Counted from the stretch's first letter, positions 37,426-48,044 are shown. The stretch is 64,000 nt of DNA from Zhongshania marina (GCF_002915595.1 NZ_PQGG01000012.1:1-64000); one strand, 5' to 3'. The notes: a model not told the origin generated them from the letters alone. Made by a program: numbers and translations.

Positions 37426-39069
37426 ATGTACACTTACGATCACTTTGACCGTCAGATTGTCAGTCAGCGCGTTGCGCAATTTCGCGACCAAACCCAGCGC
37501 TATCTCGACGGTAAAATTACAGACGAGCAGTTTCTGCCGCTACGTCTGCAAAATGGCCTATACATTCAGCGCCTAGCGCCAATGATGCGGATTGCGGTGC
37601 CCTACGGCACTTTAAGCGCAACGCAGTTGCGCAAGCTCGCCTCTATCAGCCGCAAATACGATAAAGGCTATGCGCATATCAGCACCCGTCAAAACGTGCA
37701 GCTTAACTGGCCGAAACTTGAAGAAGTGCCCGATATTTTAGCTGAGCTACTTGAAGTTGAGATGCACGCCGTACAAACCAGCGGTAACTGCATTCGCAAC
37801 ACCACCGCCGACCAATTCTCTGGTGTAGCGGCAGATGAGGTAGAAGACGCCCGTCCTTATTGCGAAATTATCCGTCAGTGGTCGACCTTCCATCCTGAAT
37901 TTGCCTTTCTACCTCGCAAATTTAAAATTGCAGTATGCGGCTCTGAATCTGATCGCGTAGCGATTATGATGCACGATATCGGTCTGCAAATTGTTCACGA
38001 CGCTAACGGCGAAACCGCGTTTAAAGTCTTTGTTGGTGGCGGACTTGGCCGCACACCGGTTATCGGCAGCCTAATCCATGACAAGCTAGAGCCGAAACAC
38101 CTGCTGACTTACTTAGAAGCCATTCTGCGGGTATACAACCAACTTGGCCGTCGCGACAACAAGTTTAAAGCACGTATTAAAATACTTGTCCGCGCTATGG
38201 GCGCCGAAACCTTTAAAGCCGAAGTCGAAAAAGAATGGGCACACATTAAGGACGGTGATTTGAGCCTGAGCAATGAAGAAATAGATCGCGCCAAATCTTT
38301 CTTTGTGCCGCCTAGCTACAAAACCTTGCCACAGCAAGACCTGCAGGCCTTAGCCTTAGAAAGTGCCGATTTTGCACGCTGGCTGCAACACAACACCCAC
38401 GAGCACAAAGTTTCTGGCTACCGCATAGTTACCTTAGCCCTGAAAACCGTGGGCGTTGCCCCCGGAGACATCACTGCCGAGCAATTCGAAGCCGTAGCGG
38501 ATCTGTCTGAGCGCTATGGCTTTGGCGAAATCCGCAGCACACACCAGCAAAACTTAGTGCTGCCAGACGTTCAACAAACTGATCTTTTCGCCTTGTGGAA
38601 GGAGCTAGTTGAATTAGAAGTGGCCTCGCCGACCGTTGGTACATTAAACGACATTATCTGCTGCCCCGGCGGTGATTTCTGCTCTTTAGCTAATGCGAAA
38701 TCTATTCCTATTGCCGAAGCTATTCAGCGTCGATTCGATGATATCGACTATGTTTATGATCTCGGTGAAATAGAACTCAATATTTCTGGCTGCATGAATG
38801 CCTGCGGTCACCACCATATTGGCAATATTGGGATTCTAGGCGTGGATAAAAAAGGCCAGGAATTTTACCAAGTGTCTCTTGGTGGCAGCCAAGGTCTGGA
38901 CGCCTCACTCGGTTCAATATTGGGCCCCTCCTTCGCGCAGGACGAAGTCCCCAATATTATCGAAAAAGTATTAGAAACCTATGTAGATTTACGCCAGCCG
39001 GAAGAACGCTTTTTAGACACCTTCCGCCGCGTTGGCATCGACCCCTTTAAGGAGCGCGCCTATGCCTAA
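37426..39069 (+). CDS. cysI: Sulfite reductase hemoprotein (nitrite/sulfite reductase family)
   Basis: A siroheme [4Fe-4S] enzyme reducing sulfite to sulfide in cysteine biosynthesis. The start is ATG 37426, with AAGG 5 bp upstream, giving 547 residues. Two ferredoxin-like half-domains are followed by the siroheme/cluster ligands CCPGGDFCSLANAK and NISGCMNACGHHHIG. NCIRNTTADQFSG and YDKGYAHISTRQNVQLNWP are siroheme and substrate contacts. The organisation resembles P. aeruginosa CysI, a single-chain type paired with a DUF934 protein rather than with a CysJ flavoprotein. Confidence 0.92.
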   Translation: MYTYDHFDRQIVSQRVAQFRDQTQRYLDGKITDEQFLPLRLQNGLYIQRLAPMMRIAVPYGTLSATQLRKLASISRKYDKGYAHISTRQNVQLNWPKLEEVPDILAELLEVEMHAVQTSGNCIRNTTADQFSGVAADEVEDARPYCEIIRQWSTFHPEFAFLPRKFKIAVCGSESDRVAIMMHDIGLQIVHDANGETAFKVFVGGGLGRTPVIGSLIHDKLEPKHLLTYLEAILRVYNQLGRRDNKFKARIKILVRAMGAETFKAEVEKEWAHIKDGDLSLSNEEIDRAKSFFVPPSYKTLPQQDLQALALESADFARWLQHNTHEHKVSGYRIVTLALKTVGVAPGDITAEQFEAVADLSERYGFGEIRSTHQQNLVLPDVQQTDLFALWKELVELEVASPTVGTLNDIICCPGGDFCSLANAKSIPIAEAIQRRFDDIDYVYDLGEIELNISGCMNACGHHHIGNIGILGVDKKGQEFYQVSLGGSQGLDASLGSILGPSFAQDEVPNIIEKVLETYVDLRQPEERFLDTFRRVGIDPFKERAYA

Positions 39070-39541
39070 TATCATCAAAAACAAACAAGTCTGCGATGAT
39101 AGCTGGCAGGTTTGGCGCGAGACCGACATCCTACCAAGCAGCGGCGGCTACATTGTGCCGTTAACGCTTTGGAAGGCACACAAAGAAGAGCTGAAAAGCC
39201 TCGGCAGCATTGCGGTTTTTCTAGCCAGTGATGAATCACCTAAAGCCCTAGCTGATGATATCGCTGAACTTGACCTGATCGCAGTAGACTTCCCCAAATT
39301 TGCCGATGGCCGTGGTTTTTCCTACGGCCGTGAGCTCCGCGAGCAATTAGGCTACACCGGCGAATTACGCGCTATTGGTGATTTCATCCGCGATCAGCTG
39401 TATTTCCTAAATCGCTGCGGCTTTAACAGCTTTGCGTTAGAAACCAGTGATCTTGAAGAATCCTTAGCGAGCTTTAATGATTTTACAGAAAGCTATCAAG
39501 CTGGTATTGATCAGCGCTTACCGCTGTTTCGCCGCCGCTAG
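39062..39541 (+). CDS. DUF934 protein, sulfite-reduction accessory
   Basis: 159 residues from ATG 39062, overlapping the cysI end by 8 bp. The core includes LDLIAVDFPKFADGRGFSYGRELREQLGYTGELRAIGDFIRDQLYFLNRCGFNSF in segments typical of DUF934 (KFxDGRGxSxAxxLR, and RCGF near the end). This family is nearly always found next to CysI of this class and is presumed to help sulfite reduction. The biochemical role is not known. Confidence 0.88.
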   Translation: MPNIIKNKQVCDDSWQVWRETDILPSSGGYIVPLTLWKAHKEELKSLGSIAVFLASDESPKALADDIAELDLIAVDFPKFADGRGFSYGRELREQLGYTGELRAIGDFIRDQLYFLNRCGFNSFALETSDLEESLASFNDFTESYQAGIDQRLPLFRRR

Positions 39542-39565
39542 ACTTTCCAGTAAGCAGCCTTACTT

Positions 39566-39592
39566 AAATGCCGTCATCTGACGGCATTTTTT
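39566..39592 (+). terminator. Rho-independent terminator of cysI-DUF934
   Basis: Stem AAATGCCGTC/GACGGCATTT around ATCT, followed by T residues. Confidence 0.88.
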
Positions 39593-39663
39593 ATTCCTAG
39601 TATTGTTTCACGGCAAAGGCCTGTGTGATGATGATTTTCCCAGCGCAGTTTGAGGTATAAGGC

Positions 39664-40830
39664 GTGGAAGCGAGTCTGACATCATCTTTTTTTATGATAT
39701 TCAGCGGTGCCGCAGTTCTCGCGTCAATCGCGCTTTACACCAGACAACCACTATTGATTGCCTATATTGCCTTGGGCGCCATTATCGGCCCTTACGGCAC
39801 AGGCTGGGTAACGGATTTAAAGCTACTTGCCGAAATTGCCGAGTTTGGCATCATCTTTTTGCTGTTTTTACTTGGCTTGGATATGCAGCCCAAGTCGCTG
39901 TACAGCACGCTCAAAAAAGCAACCGTTGTCGCACTGCTTAGCTCATTGGCGTTTGCTGCCATCGGCTTCGGACTCGCCTACAGCTTTGGATTTACCCCTA
40001 CTGAGAGCCTTATTATTGGCGCGGCGATGATGTTTTCGAGCACCATCATCGGTATAAAGCTATTACCGACGACAGCCCTTCATCACCGCTATACCGGTGA
40101 ACTAATGGTCGGCTTGTTGTTGCTGCAAGATATCATCGCCATTTTTGTATTATTAATTTTGTTTAGCATGAGCCAAGGCGAATTCTCCGCTGCTAACTTG
40201 CTGAGAACACTGGTCGCTCTACCAGCTTTAATAGCGATTGCATTTGCAGTGGTAAGGTTTGTATTACTGCCAATGCTGACGAAATTTGACCGCTTCCACG
40301 AATATATATTTTTACTCGCCATCGGTTGGTGTTTGGGAATGAGTGAAGCGGCACATAGCTTAGGTTTGTCCGCTGAAATTGGTGCATTTTTAGCTGGAAT
40401 CAGCTTAGCAACTAGCCCGATTTCTCAATATATCGCGATCAATTTAAAACCGCTTAGGGATTTTTTCTTAATATTGTTTTTCTTTTCACTGGGCGCGCGT
40501 TTTGATTTAAGCGTATTAGCAGATATTTTGGTGTCGGCGATTTTACTTGCCGCCCTCATCCTGATTCTCAAACCCATTATTTTCCGCTATTTAATACACA
40601 GCATGAGCGAAACCAAAAAACTTGCCTGGGATTTAGGATTTCGTATGGGGCAAATCAGCGAGTTTTCATTACTGATTGCCTATGTCGCGGCAGAAATGTT
40701 GCTGATAGGACGAGAAGCCTCCCATCTTATACAGGCTACGGCGATTATTAGCTTTGTCGTATCGTCGTATATCGTGGTGTTTAACTATCCGAGCCCAATT
40801 GGTATCTCAGATAAATTGCGGCGAGACTAA
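39664..40830 (+). CDS. Kef-type (CPA2) cation:proton antiporter, membrane domain only
   Basis: 388 residues, about 12 transmembrane helices, no C-terminal TrkA-N or other regulatory domain. Family cues are AYIALGAIIGPYGTG, LAEIAEFGIIFLLFLLGLDM, AAMMFSSTIIGIKLLP, LLLLQDIIAI (Asp of the ion site) and GAFLAGISLA. The start is GTG 39664 with GAGG 8 bp upstream. It is probably a K+ or Na+/H+ exchanger, and specificity cannot be read. It stands alone between two terminator-bounded units. Confidence 0.88.
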   Translation: MEASLTSSFFMIFSGAAVLASIALYTRQPLLIAYIALGAIIGPYGTGWVTDLKLLAEIAEFGIIFLLFLLGLDMQPKSLYSTLKKATVVALLSSLAFAAIGFGLAYSFGFTPTESLIIGAAMMFSSTIIGIKLLPTTALHHRYTGELMVGLLLLQDIIAIFVLLILFSMSQGEFSAANLLRTLVALPALIAIAFAVVRFVLLPMLTKFDRFHEYIFLLAIGWCLGMSEAAHSLGLSAEIGAFLAGISLATSPISQYIAINLKPLRDFFLILFFFSLGARFDLSVLADILVSAILLAALILILKPIIFRYLIHSMSETKKLAWDLGFRMGQISEFSLLIAYVAAEMLLIGREASHLIQATAIISFVVSSYIVVFNYPSPIGISDKLRRD

Positions 40831-40849
40831 AAGCCTCGCCTAAATGCGA

Positions 40850-41419
40850 CTATTTAAATACCACAGAGAAAGTCACGGGTACCACGAGATCTATACTAGC
40901 TAAACCCGCCAAGCTGCGTAATTTAGCTATACCAGGGGCTAATTCGAAGCTATTTGCACTGACGAATGCAGGGGAATTTGTCACTGCGTGAAAAGCGCCA
41001 TCTTTACGCTTGGTCACTGTGACATCAAACTTCACCTCAGCGCTCTTGCCATGCAGCTCAAGCTCGCCCTTTAAAGCAACAGACTTCTGCTCACCGATCG
41101 CAAGCTCATTTAAGGCTTTCATGTCTAACTCCGTGCTGTACACGGCACGAGCAAACTTATCAATCTCAAACAAATGTTCGCGCATACGCTCATTGCGAAT
41201 ATCGATGCCACTCGCAACACTACTTAGATCGATATTGAGCACTGCCTTACCCGATTTTTCATCAATACTACCTGTCAACGAGGTAAAGCTCATCAGCTCG
41301 GCAACTGTGTCATTCTTTACCGTCACAAAATTCATCACCGAGGATTCTTTGTCTAATTCAAGTGCGTTCAAGCCTCCCAGCGGTAATGAAAGTACAAGCG
41401 CATATACTAGCTTTTTCAT
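40850..41419 (-). CDS. YceI-family periplasmic protein
   Basis: 189 residues from ATG 41419, with AGGAGAGA just upstream. The signal peptide is MKKLVYALVLSLPLGGLNA. The mature lipocalin-like YceI domain is expected to bind isoprenoid or other amphiphilic lipids: WxxD-like start LDKESSVMNFVTVKN, SLTGSIDEKSGKAVLNIDLSSVASGIDIRNERMREHLFEIDKF, and the closing ASIDLVVPVTF. The role is unknown. It is a single gene convergent with the antiporter gene. Confidence 0.87.
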   Translation of the reverse strand: MKKLVYALVLSLPLGGLNALELDKESSVMNFVTVKNDTVAELMSFTSLTGSIDEKSGKAVLNIDLSSVASGIDIRNERMREHLFEIDKFARAVYSTELDMKALNELAIGEQKSVALKGELELHGKSAEVKFDVTVTKRKDGAFHAVTNSPAFVSANSFELAPGIAKLRSLAGLASIDLVVPVTFSVVFK

Positions 41420-41547
41420 CAATCTCTCCTTTTCGTCTTTAAATGCCTTAAAAATCAACAAACGGAACGAATAAAGTTCACCATATCACTGCAAATTCAG
41501 ACAGTAAGAATGACAAACTATTCAATAAAGCCACTAATAAATTGGGC

Positions 41548-41581
41548 AAAAAAAAGCCCGACTGTTTAAGCCGGGCTTTTT
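41548..41581 (-). terminator. Rho-independent terminator of etfBA
   Basis: Stem AAAAGCCCG/CGGGCTTTT. On the minus strand it follows etfA and ends in a run of eight T residues. Confidence 0.87.
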
Positions 41582-41602
41582 ACACAACTTGTTAATGAGT
41601 AC

Positions 41603-42532
41603 TTAGAGGCTTGAATCAAGCTCTGGTACAGCATCAAACAAATCAGCAACCAGGCCGTAATCAGCAACCTGGAAGATCGGAGCATCTTCGTCTTTGTTGA
41701 TAGCAACAATGACTTTAGAGTCTTTCATACCAGCCAAATGCTGAATTGCACCAGAAATACCTACAGCAATATACAGGCCAGGTGCAACGATCTTACCGGT
41801 CTGACCAACCTGCATATCGTTAGGTACAAAGCCCGCATCAACAGCCGCGCGTGAAGCACCAACCGCTGCACCAAGTTTGTCAGCCAAAGAATACAACATG
41901 GCAAAGTTATCGCCATTTTGCATGCCGCGACCACCTGAAACAACGACGCTGGCCGCAGTTAAGTCAGGGCGATCACTCTTAGCGACTTCTTCACGCACAT
42001 AGCTTGAGTTACCCGCGTCATGTGCGCTAGCAACTGCTTCAACCGACGCGCTGCCACCTTCCGCCGCAACGGCGTCAAAAGCAGTTGCACGAACAGTTAT
42101 CACTTTAATCGCGTCTGAAGACTGTACAGTAGCAATTACGTTACCTGCGTAGATTGGGCGCTTGAAAGTATCAGCACTTTCTACAGAGATAATTTCAGAA
42201 ATCTGAGCCACATCTAGCAAGGCAGCTGCACGCGGAAGCGTGTTTTTACCGTTGGTAGTAGCGGGCGCCAAAATGTAGCCGTAGTCTTTACCAAGCTCAG
42301 CAACCAATAAGCTGACGTTTTCAGCCAACTGATGACCGTAAGCAGCGTTGTCAGCGCAAAGTACTTTGCCAACGCCTTCGATTTTTGCCGCAGCTTCAGC
42401 AGCTGCACCGCAGCCTTCACCAGCAACTAGAACTGTAATATCGCCACCGATGGCTTTCGCAGCGGCAACAGTATTTAAAGTAGCGCCTTTAATAGAGGCG
42501 TTATCGTGTTCTGCAAGAATTAAAATACTCAT
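41603..42532 (-). CDS. etfA: Electron transfer flavoprotein alpha subunit
   Basis: 309 residues. With EtfB it takes electrons from acyl-CoA and other dehydrogenases and passes them to ETF:ubiquinone oxidoreductase. The N-terminal alpha/beta part ([28 protein letters not shown]) and the FAD domain ([63 protein letters not shown] in segments) are complete. The ATG overlaps the etfB stop by one base (TGATG). A terminator follows. Confidence 0.96.
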   Translation of the reverse strand: MSILILAEHDNASIKGATLNTVAAAKAIGGDITVLVAGEGCGAAAEAAAKIEGVGKVLCADNAAYGHQLAENVSLLVAELGKDYGYILAPATTNGKNTLPRAAALLDVAQISEIISVESADTFKRPIYAGNVIATVQSSDAIKVITVRATAFDAVAAEGGSASVEAVASAHDAGNSSYVREEVAKSDRPDLTAASVVVSGGRGMQNGDNFAMLYSLADKLGAAVGASRAAVDAGFVPNDMQVGQTGKIVAPGLYIAVGISGAIQHLAGMKDSKVIVAINKDEDAPIFQVADYGLVADLFDAVPELDSSL

Positions 42533-43281
42533 CAGATTACCTTCGCCTCGTTTTTCAGCTTATCAACAAGTTCGGCAACGTCAGCGACTTTGATACCAGC
42601 TTGACGCTCCGCAGGCGGCTCTACCTTGAGGGTAGTTACTCGTGGAGTCACATCAACACCCAGATCTTCTGGTGTCATTGTGTCTAAAGGCTTTTTCTTC
42701 GCCTTCATAATGTTTGGCAATGAAGCGTAGCGAGGCTCATTTAAGCGCAGGTCAGTAGTTACCACTGCAGGCAGCGCCAATTTAACAACTTGCGAACCGG
42801 TATCAACTTCACGGGTAACGGTTACTGAATCGCCTTCTACAACAACTTCTGAAGCGAAAGTACCCTGTGACATACCAGTTAATGCAGCAAGCATCTGACC
42901 GGTTTGGTTGTTATCACCGTCGATAGCCTGCTTACCAAGAATAACCATTTTTGGCTCTTCTTTTTCTACAACTGCTTTTAGCAATTTAGCAATAGCCAAT
43001 GGTTGAACCTCTACATCGGTTTCAACCAAGATGCCGCGGTCGGCACCGAGGGCCAGTGCAGTACGAATCTGCTCTTGGCATACTTTAGCACCAATAGAGA
43101 CAGCAACTATTTCAGTTACCACGCCTTTTTCTTTCAGACGTACAGCCTCTTCAATGGCAATTTCGCAAAATGGGTTAATAGCCATTTTGACATTATTCAG
43201 ATCAACGCCAGTTCCGTCCGACTTCGGACGTACTTTTACGTTGTAGTCAACTACTCGTTTGACAGCAACCAGAACCTTCAT
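42532..43281 (-). CDS. etfB: Electron transfer flavoprotein beta subunit
   Basis: 249 residues with the ETF-beta pattern: [63 protein letters not shown] (AMP-binding loop) and the ETF-beta signature [21 protein letters not shown]. First gene of the etfBA pair, with GGGGAA before the ATG. It diverges from the ETF:ubiquinone oxidoreductase gene across 388 bp, so both partners may share control. Confidence 0.96.
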   Translation of the reverse strand: MKVLVAVKRVVDYNVKVRPKSDGTGVDLNNVKMAINPFCEIAIEEAVRLKEKGVVTEIVAVSIGAKVCQEQIRTALALGADRGILVETDVEVQPLAIAKLLKAVVEKEEPKMVILGKQAIDGDNNQTGQMLAALTGMSQGTFASEVVVEGDSVTVTREVDTGSQVVKLALPAVVTTDLRLNEPRYASLPNIMKAKKKPLDTMTPEDLGVDVTPRVTTLKVEPPAERQAGIKVADVAELVDKLKNEAKVI

Positions 43282-43669
43282 GGATTCCCCAGTACACGCG
43301 TAAATTAAATGGAATGGCTTTATATCCCTACGCTGTGGAACCGTAAATCGATCCCAACCGGATAAAGCCTCTTTTCAAAGCGCCGTTATATTGACGTGTA
43401 TAAGACCTAAGGTCAATAAATGTGGGATATTCATCAAGCGAATAACGATTATTAGCTAGCTAATCGTATTTTCATTTCATATGAATAAGCATTTGTTTAA
43501 AAAAGATTTTTTTTCGCCTTGAGGAATCAGGTCGTTTTGACTAGAGAAGAATAAAACTAAGGCTAAAGTAGCGTTTTAGAGGCTCAAGTTTTATAATTCG
43601 CGCTTTTAATCAGTCATAAATCGCCCAAAATAAGGGCAATGCTGGTAAAGCATACAGAGGAGAGAGTCT
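43282..43669. other. 388-bp divergent promoter region between etfB and ETF-QO
   Basis: No gene is seen. It contains a perfect 14-bp palindrome (43451-43464), a GACCT-A-AGGTC repeat at 43404-43414 nested in a TTGAC/GTCAA pair, and long A/T runs. These are plausible regulator sites. Regulation of ETF genes by PsrA or FadR-type factors is known in relatives, but neither consensus is clearly matched. Confidence 0.5.
43451..43464. promoter_or_regulatory. Perfect palindrome ATTAGCTAGCTAAT, candidate operator
   Basis: A 14-bp perfect dyad, near the middle of the divergent etf intergenic region (170 bp from etfB, 205 bp from ETF-QO). It has a form that suits a dimeric repressor. Confidence 0.45.
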
Positions 43670-45325
43670 GTGGAACGCGAATCAATGGAATTTGACGTCC
43701 TGATAGTTGGTGCCGGCCCTGCCGGATTGGCTGCGGCGTGTAAAATTCGGCAATTAAGCGAAAGTACCGGAAAAGACATCAGTGTTTGTGTTGTAGAAAA
43801 AGGCTCTGAAGTCGGTGCCCACATTCTTTCTGGTGCGGTTTTTGAACCCACCGCATTAAACGAACTTTTCCCAGACTGGAAAGAAAAAGGCGCACCGCTA
43901 AACACACCGGTCACAGGCGATGATATTTACTATATGACCAGCGCCGAGAAGGCTATTAAGGTGCCCGGTTTTGCCGTGCCTAAAACCATGCACAACGAAG
44001 GCAATTATATTATTAGCCTTGGTAATCTGTGCCGCTGGTTAGCAGAACAAGCAGAAGGTATGGGCGCAGAAATTTACCCAGGCTTTGCCGCTGCTGACGT
44101 TTTATTCCATGAAGATGGCAGCGTAAAAGGTGTCGTTACCGGCGACATGGGTATCGCCGAAGACGGTAGCCAAAAAGACAGCTACATGCCTGGCATGGAG
44201 CTTCACGCCAAATACACCCTGTTTGCGGAAGGCTGCCGCGGACATTTAGGCAAGCGCCTAATGGAGAAGTTTGACCTTAATGCGGGCAAAGATCCTCAGC
44301 ATTATGGCATTGGTATTAAAGAGCTGTGGAAAATTGACCCTGCCAAGCATGAAGAAGGCAAGGTTATGCACGCTGCAGGCTGGCCTCTAGCTGAAAACGG
44401 CGCAGCGGGTGGTAGCTTTCTATACCATATTGAAGACAATCAGGTATCAATTGGCCTCATTACAGACCTTTGCTACGACAACCCTTATTTGTCGCCCTTC
44501 GAAGAGTTCCAACGCTTTAAAAAACACCCTACCGTTATGCAATACCTAGAAGGTGGCGAGCGTATTTCTTACGGTGCCCGCGCTATAGCGAAAGGTGGCT
44601 TGCAGTCTCTACCCAAAATGACCTTCCCCGGCGGCCTATTAATTGGTTGTGACGCGGGCACCCTAAACTTCGCCAAGATCAAGGGCAGCCATACAGCGAT
44701 GAAATCCGGCATGATTGCCGCAGAAGTTGTTCACAAGGCTATTACTGAAAATGAAGCCACTGGTGCAGAATTAAGCGAGTACACCACTGCCTTTGAAAAC
44801 TCCTCAGTTTACAAAGAGCTATACGAGCAGCGTAACTTTGGCCCCGCGCAACACAAATGGGGTAATTTCTTTGGCTCTGCTTACGCCTTTGTTGATCTTA
44901 ATATCTTTGGTGGCAAACTTCCGTGGACGCTGGGCGATAGCCACCCAGATCACGCTGAAATGAAGCTAGCGGCTGAAAGTAAAAAGATTACCTACCCCAA
45001 GCCAGACAACAAGATCACCTTCGACCGATTGACCTCGGTATTTTTGTCAAACACCAACCATGAAGAAGATCAGCCTTGTCACTTAACGCTCAAAGATCCC
45101 GAGCTGCCAATCCGTGACAATCTACCCAAATATGCAGAGCCAGCACAGCGTTACTGCCCTGCCGGCGTCTATGAAGTGGTAGAAGATGCTGAGGGAACGC
45201 CGAAGTTTCAAATCAACGGTCAAAACTGCGTTCACTGCAAGACCTGCGACATTAAGGACCCCGCTCAGAATATCGTTTGGGTTACGCCTGAAGGCTTGGG
45301 TGGACCAAATTATCCAAACATGTAG
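43670..45325 (+). CDS. Electron transfer flavoprotein:ubiquinone oxidoreductase
   Basis: A 551-residue peripheral membrane flavoprotein that moves electrons from reduced ETF to the quinone pool. It has an N-terminal FAD dinucleotide fold (FDVLIVGAGPAGLAAA), GSEVGAHILSGAVFEP, the quinone-binding central part, and a C-terminal [4Fe-4S] ferredoxin motif (CPAGVYE then CVHCKTCDIKDP) ending NIVWVTPEGLGGPNYPNM. The start is GTG 43670 because GAGGAGAGAG lies directly upstream; ATG 43685 is the alternative. Confidence 0.95.
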   Translation: MERESMEFDVLIVGAGPAGLAAACKIRQLSESTGKDISVCVVEKGSEVGAHILSGAVFEPTALNELFPDWKEKGAPLNTPVTGDDIYYMTSAEKAIKVPGFAVPKTMHNEGNYIISLGNLCRWLAEQAEGMGAEIYPGFAAADVLFHEDGSVKGVVTGDMGIAEDGSQKDSYMPGMELHAKYTLFAEGCRGHLGKRLMEKFDLNAGKDPQHYGIGIKELWKIDPAKHEEGKVMHAAGWPLAENGAAGGSFLYHIEDNQVSIGLITDLCYDNPYLSPFEEFQRFKKHPTVMQYLEGGERISYGARAIAKGGLQSLPKMTFPGGLLIGCDAGTLNFAKIKGSHTAMKSGMIAAEVVHKAITENEATGAELSEYTTAFENSSVYKELYEQRNFGPAQHKWGNFFGSAYAFVDLNIFGGKLPWTLGDSHPDHAEMKLAAESKKITYPKPDNKITFDRLTSVFLSNTNHEEDQPCHLTLKDPELPIRDNLPKYAEPAQRYCPAGVYEVVEDAEGTPKFQINGQNCVHCKTCDIKDPAQNIVWVTPEGLGGPNYPNM

Positions 45326-45393
45326 TTGGTAACTAGCTTTAAATAAATAGCATAAACAATTGTTTTTGTTTAATTTTATTTTTTTATACTGAA

Positions 45394-45434
45394 ATTGCAG
45401 CCACCTAGCTTCTATCGAGCTAGGTGGCTGCAAT
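45394..45434. repeat. Perfect 17-bp hairpin downstream of ETF-QO
   Basis: The arms ATTGCAGCCACCTAGCT and AGCTAGGTGGCTGCAAT are fully complementary around a 7-nt loop (TCTATCG). It lies 69 bp past the ETF-QO stop. No T run follows on the plus strand, and an A/T-rich tract precedes it. It may be an mRNA-stabilising or processing hairpin, an atypical terminator, or a small repeat element. The rest of 45326-45671 holds the ppsA terminator and no gene. Confidence 0.7.
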
Positions 45435-45618
45435 GCTTCAAGACCCACCTCTTCTTTTCGCCAACCTACCGCCAAAATCACCGTCAATACGGTGCTTAAC
45501 CCCTTTATGAATAGTCGTCTCAATCTTGTGCTGCGAGTCTTCGCAAGGCATTAACAGCTTAAGTCCCACCCATAAAACGGCCCTGCTCGCTTGCCTTTCA
45601 TTTCACCTTACTTAGCTC

Positions 45619-45649
45619 AAAAAAAATCCCCGCACGAAGGCGGGGATTT
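45619..45649 (-). terminator. Rho-independent terminator of ppsA
   Basis: Stem AAATCCCCGC/GCGGGGATTT around ACGAAG. On the minus strand it ends in a run of eight T residues just after the ppsA stop. Confidence 0.88.
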
Positions 45650-45671
45650 CATTAGCAATCCAACTAATAGA

Positions 45672-48044
45672 TTAGGTTTTTAGCTTATCCGCTAAAAATA
45701 ACCACGTATCCAATACCGAGTCTGGATTCAGTGAGACGCTATCAATACCCTGCTCCATTAGCCACTGGGCAAAATCGGGGTGGTCTGAAGGACCTTGCCC
45801 ACAAATGCCAATGTATTTACCCTGCTTTTTACAGGCGTCAATGGCCAGTTTTAAGAGAGCTTTTACCGCGTCATTACGCTCATCAAACAAGTGCGCGATC
45901 AATCCAGAATCTCGATCTAGGCCAAGCGTGAGCTGGGTTAAATCATTTGAACCGATCGAGAAGCCATCAAAATACTGCAAGAATTGCTCTGCCAGCAAGG
46001 CATTGGCCGGTAGCTCGCACATCATGACGACGCGCAGACCATTTTCACCCCGCTTTAGACCATTGGCTTCTAGAAGCTCAATAACCTGCTTGGCCTCACC
46101 CACGGTGCGTACGAAGGGCACCATGATTTCGACGTTAGTTAAATCCATGTCGTCACGGACTTTTCTTAACGCGCGACATTCCAGTTCAAAGCACTCGCGG
46201 AATGAATCTGAGATGTAACGAGACGCACCACGGAAGCCCAACATGGGGTTTTCTTCCGACGGTTCATACAAGCTACCGCCAATAAGGTGAGCGTATTCAT
46301 TGGATTTAAAATCTGACATCCGCACGATAACGCGCTTGGGATAGAACGCACTGGCGATGGTTGATATACCTTCCACCAATTTCTCGACGTAGAAATCGAC
46401 AGGGCTGGCATAACCGGCGATACGGCGTTTAACTGCGGCTTGCACGTCGCGGGGAATATCGTCGTAATTGATCAACGCCTTGGGGTGAACGCCAATCATG
46501 CGGTTAATAATGAACTCTAGGCGCGCTAAACCAACCCCCGCATTAGGATAGCCCTGGAAGTCAAATGCGCGATCGGGATTACCAACATTCATCATCACTT
46601 TAAAGGGCAGATCTGGCATGGCATCAAGCTTATTGCGATTGATGTCAAAATCGAGAATCCCCTCATACACCATACCGGTGTCGCCTTCCGCGCAGGACAC
46701 CGTCACAGGGGTGCCGTCTTTTAGTAGCTCTGTCGCATCACCACAACCGACGACTGCGGGAATGCCAAGCTCACGGGCTATAATCGCCGCGTGGCAGGTA
46801 CGGCCACCGCGATTGGTAACAATCGCTGAGGCGCGCTTCATGACCGGCTCCCAATCTGGGTCAGTCATATCTGTTACCAGTACGTCGCCCTGCTGAACTT
46901 GATCCATTTCGCTAATATTATCAATCACACGGACTGGCCCAGCGCCTATGCGCTGACCAATCGAGCGACCTTCACACAATACTGCGCCTTTTTCTTTGAG
47001 GAGATAGCGTTCCATCAAGGTGGTAGATTCGCGACTCTTAACCGTTTCTGGGCGAGCCTGAACAATATAAAGCTTGCCGTCGTCACCGTCTTTTGCCCAT
47101 TCGATATCCATCGGACGACCATAGTGCTTCTCGATGGTCATGGCTTGCTTGGCAAGGCCGAGTACTTCTTCGTCATTCAAACAAAATTGATTGCGATCTT
47201 CTTCACTCACATCGACTGTTTCTACAGATTTACCGGCACTAGCATCACTGCCGTAAATCATCTTGATCATTTTGCTGCCGAGGTTGCGACGCAGAACCGC
47301 TGGGCGATCTTTTTCAAGCGTTGCTTTATGAACATAGAATTCATCGGGGTTTACTGCACCCTGCACAACGGTTTCACCCAAACCATAAGACGCAGTGATG
47401 AATACCACGCCATCAAAGCCGGACTCTGTATCCATAGAGAACATAACGCCGGCAGCGCCTGTTTCTGACCGTACCATGCGCTGTATGCCTGCCGACAAGG
47501 CAACGTCTGCATGTTCAAATCCTTGGTGAACGCGATAGGCAATCGCGCGGTCATTGTAGAGCGAGGCGAACACTTCCTTGATAGCGATCATAATATTGTC
47601 GAGGCCGCGAATATTCAGGAAGGTTTCCTGCTGGCCAGCGAAAGATGCATCAGGTAAATCTTCTGCGGTTGCTGATGAACGCACAGCAAAAGACATAGAT
47701 TCATTGCCATCCACCAGCTTGGCGTAGGCTTCAACAACAGCGGCGTTAAGCGCCTCAGGGAACGGGGTTTCTACGATCCACTGACGAATCTTTTTGCCGA
47801 CAAGGGCCAGATTTTTAACATCGTCAATATCAAAGCCGTCTAACTCGGCAATGATTCGGTCGTTTAAACCACTTTGCTGTAGGAAATCACGGAAGGCGTC
47901 AGCGGTAGTTGCGAAGCCGCCAGGAACCGAAACCCCAAGCTGAGATAGCTGGCTGATCATTTCGCCCAATGACGCGTTTTTGCCGCCAACTCGGTCAACA
48001 TCGTTCATTCCAAGGTCGTCAAACCAGATTACATATTCAGACAC
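45672..48044 (-). CDS. ppsA: Phosphoenolpyruvate synthase
   Basis: Makes phosphoenolpyruvate, AMP and Pi from pyruvate and ATP for gluconeogenesis. 790 residues: an ATP-grasp domain ([35 protein letters not shown]), the swivelling phosphohistidine domain with His418 in [17 protein letters not shown], and the PEP-binding C-terminal barrel ([38 protein letters not shown]). Thr416, two residues before the His, is the site that PpsR would phosphorylate. The start is GTG 48044 with GGGAG 6 bp upstream. It is divergent from ppsR. Confidence 0.96.
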   Translation of the reverse strand: MSEYVIWFDDLGMNDVDRVGGKNASLGEMISQLSQLGVSVPGGFATTADAFRDFLQQSGLNDRIIAELDGFDIDDVKNLALVGKKIRQWIVETPFPEALNAAVVEAYAKLVDGNESMSFAVRSSATAEDLPDASFAGQQETFLNIRGLDNIMIAIKEVFASLYNDRAIAYRVHQGFEHADVALSAGIQRMVRSETGAAGVMFSMDTESGFDGVVFITASYGLGETVVQGAVNPDEFYVHKATLEKDRPAVLRRNLGSKMIKMIYGSDASAGKSVETVDVSEEDRNQFCLNDEEVLGLAKQAMTIEKHYGRPMDIEWAKDGDDGKLYIVQARPETVKSRESTTLMERYLLKEKGAVLCEGRSIGQRIGAGPVRVIDNISEMDQVQQGDVLVTDMTDPDWEPVMKRASAIVTNRGGRTCHAAIIARELGIPAVVGCGDATELLKDGTPVTVSCAEGDTGMVYEGILDFDINRNKLDAMPDLPFKVMMNVGNPDRAFDFQGYPNAGVGLARLEFIINRMIGVHPKALINYDDIPRDVQAAVKRRIAGYASPVDFYVEKLVEGISTIASAFYPKRVIVRMSDFKSNEYAHLIGGSLYEPSEENPMLGFRGASRYISDSFRECFELECRALRKVRDDMDLTNVEIMVPFVRTVGEAKQVIELLEANGLKRGENGLRVVMMCELPANALLAEQFLQYFDGFSIGSNDLTQLTLGLDRDSGLIAHLFDERNDAVKALLKLAIDACKKQGKYIGICGQGPSDHPDFAQWLMEQGIDSVSLNPDSVLDTWLFLADKLKT

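Noticed and set aside
41010-41474. 154-codon plus-strand frame over the YceI gene
   Set aside because: The minus-strand gene has a signal peptide, a strong ribosome binding site and family motifs; the plus-strand frame is low-complexity Ser/Phe-rich.
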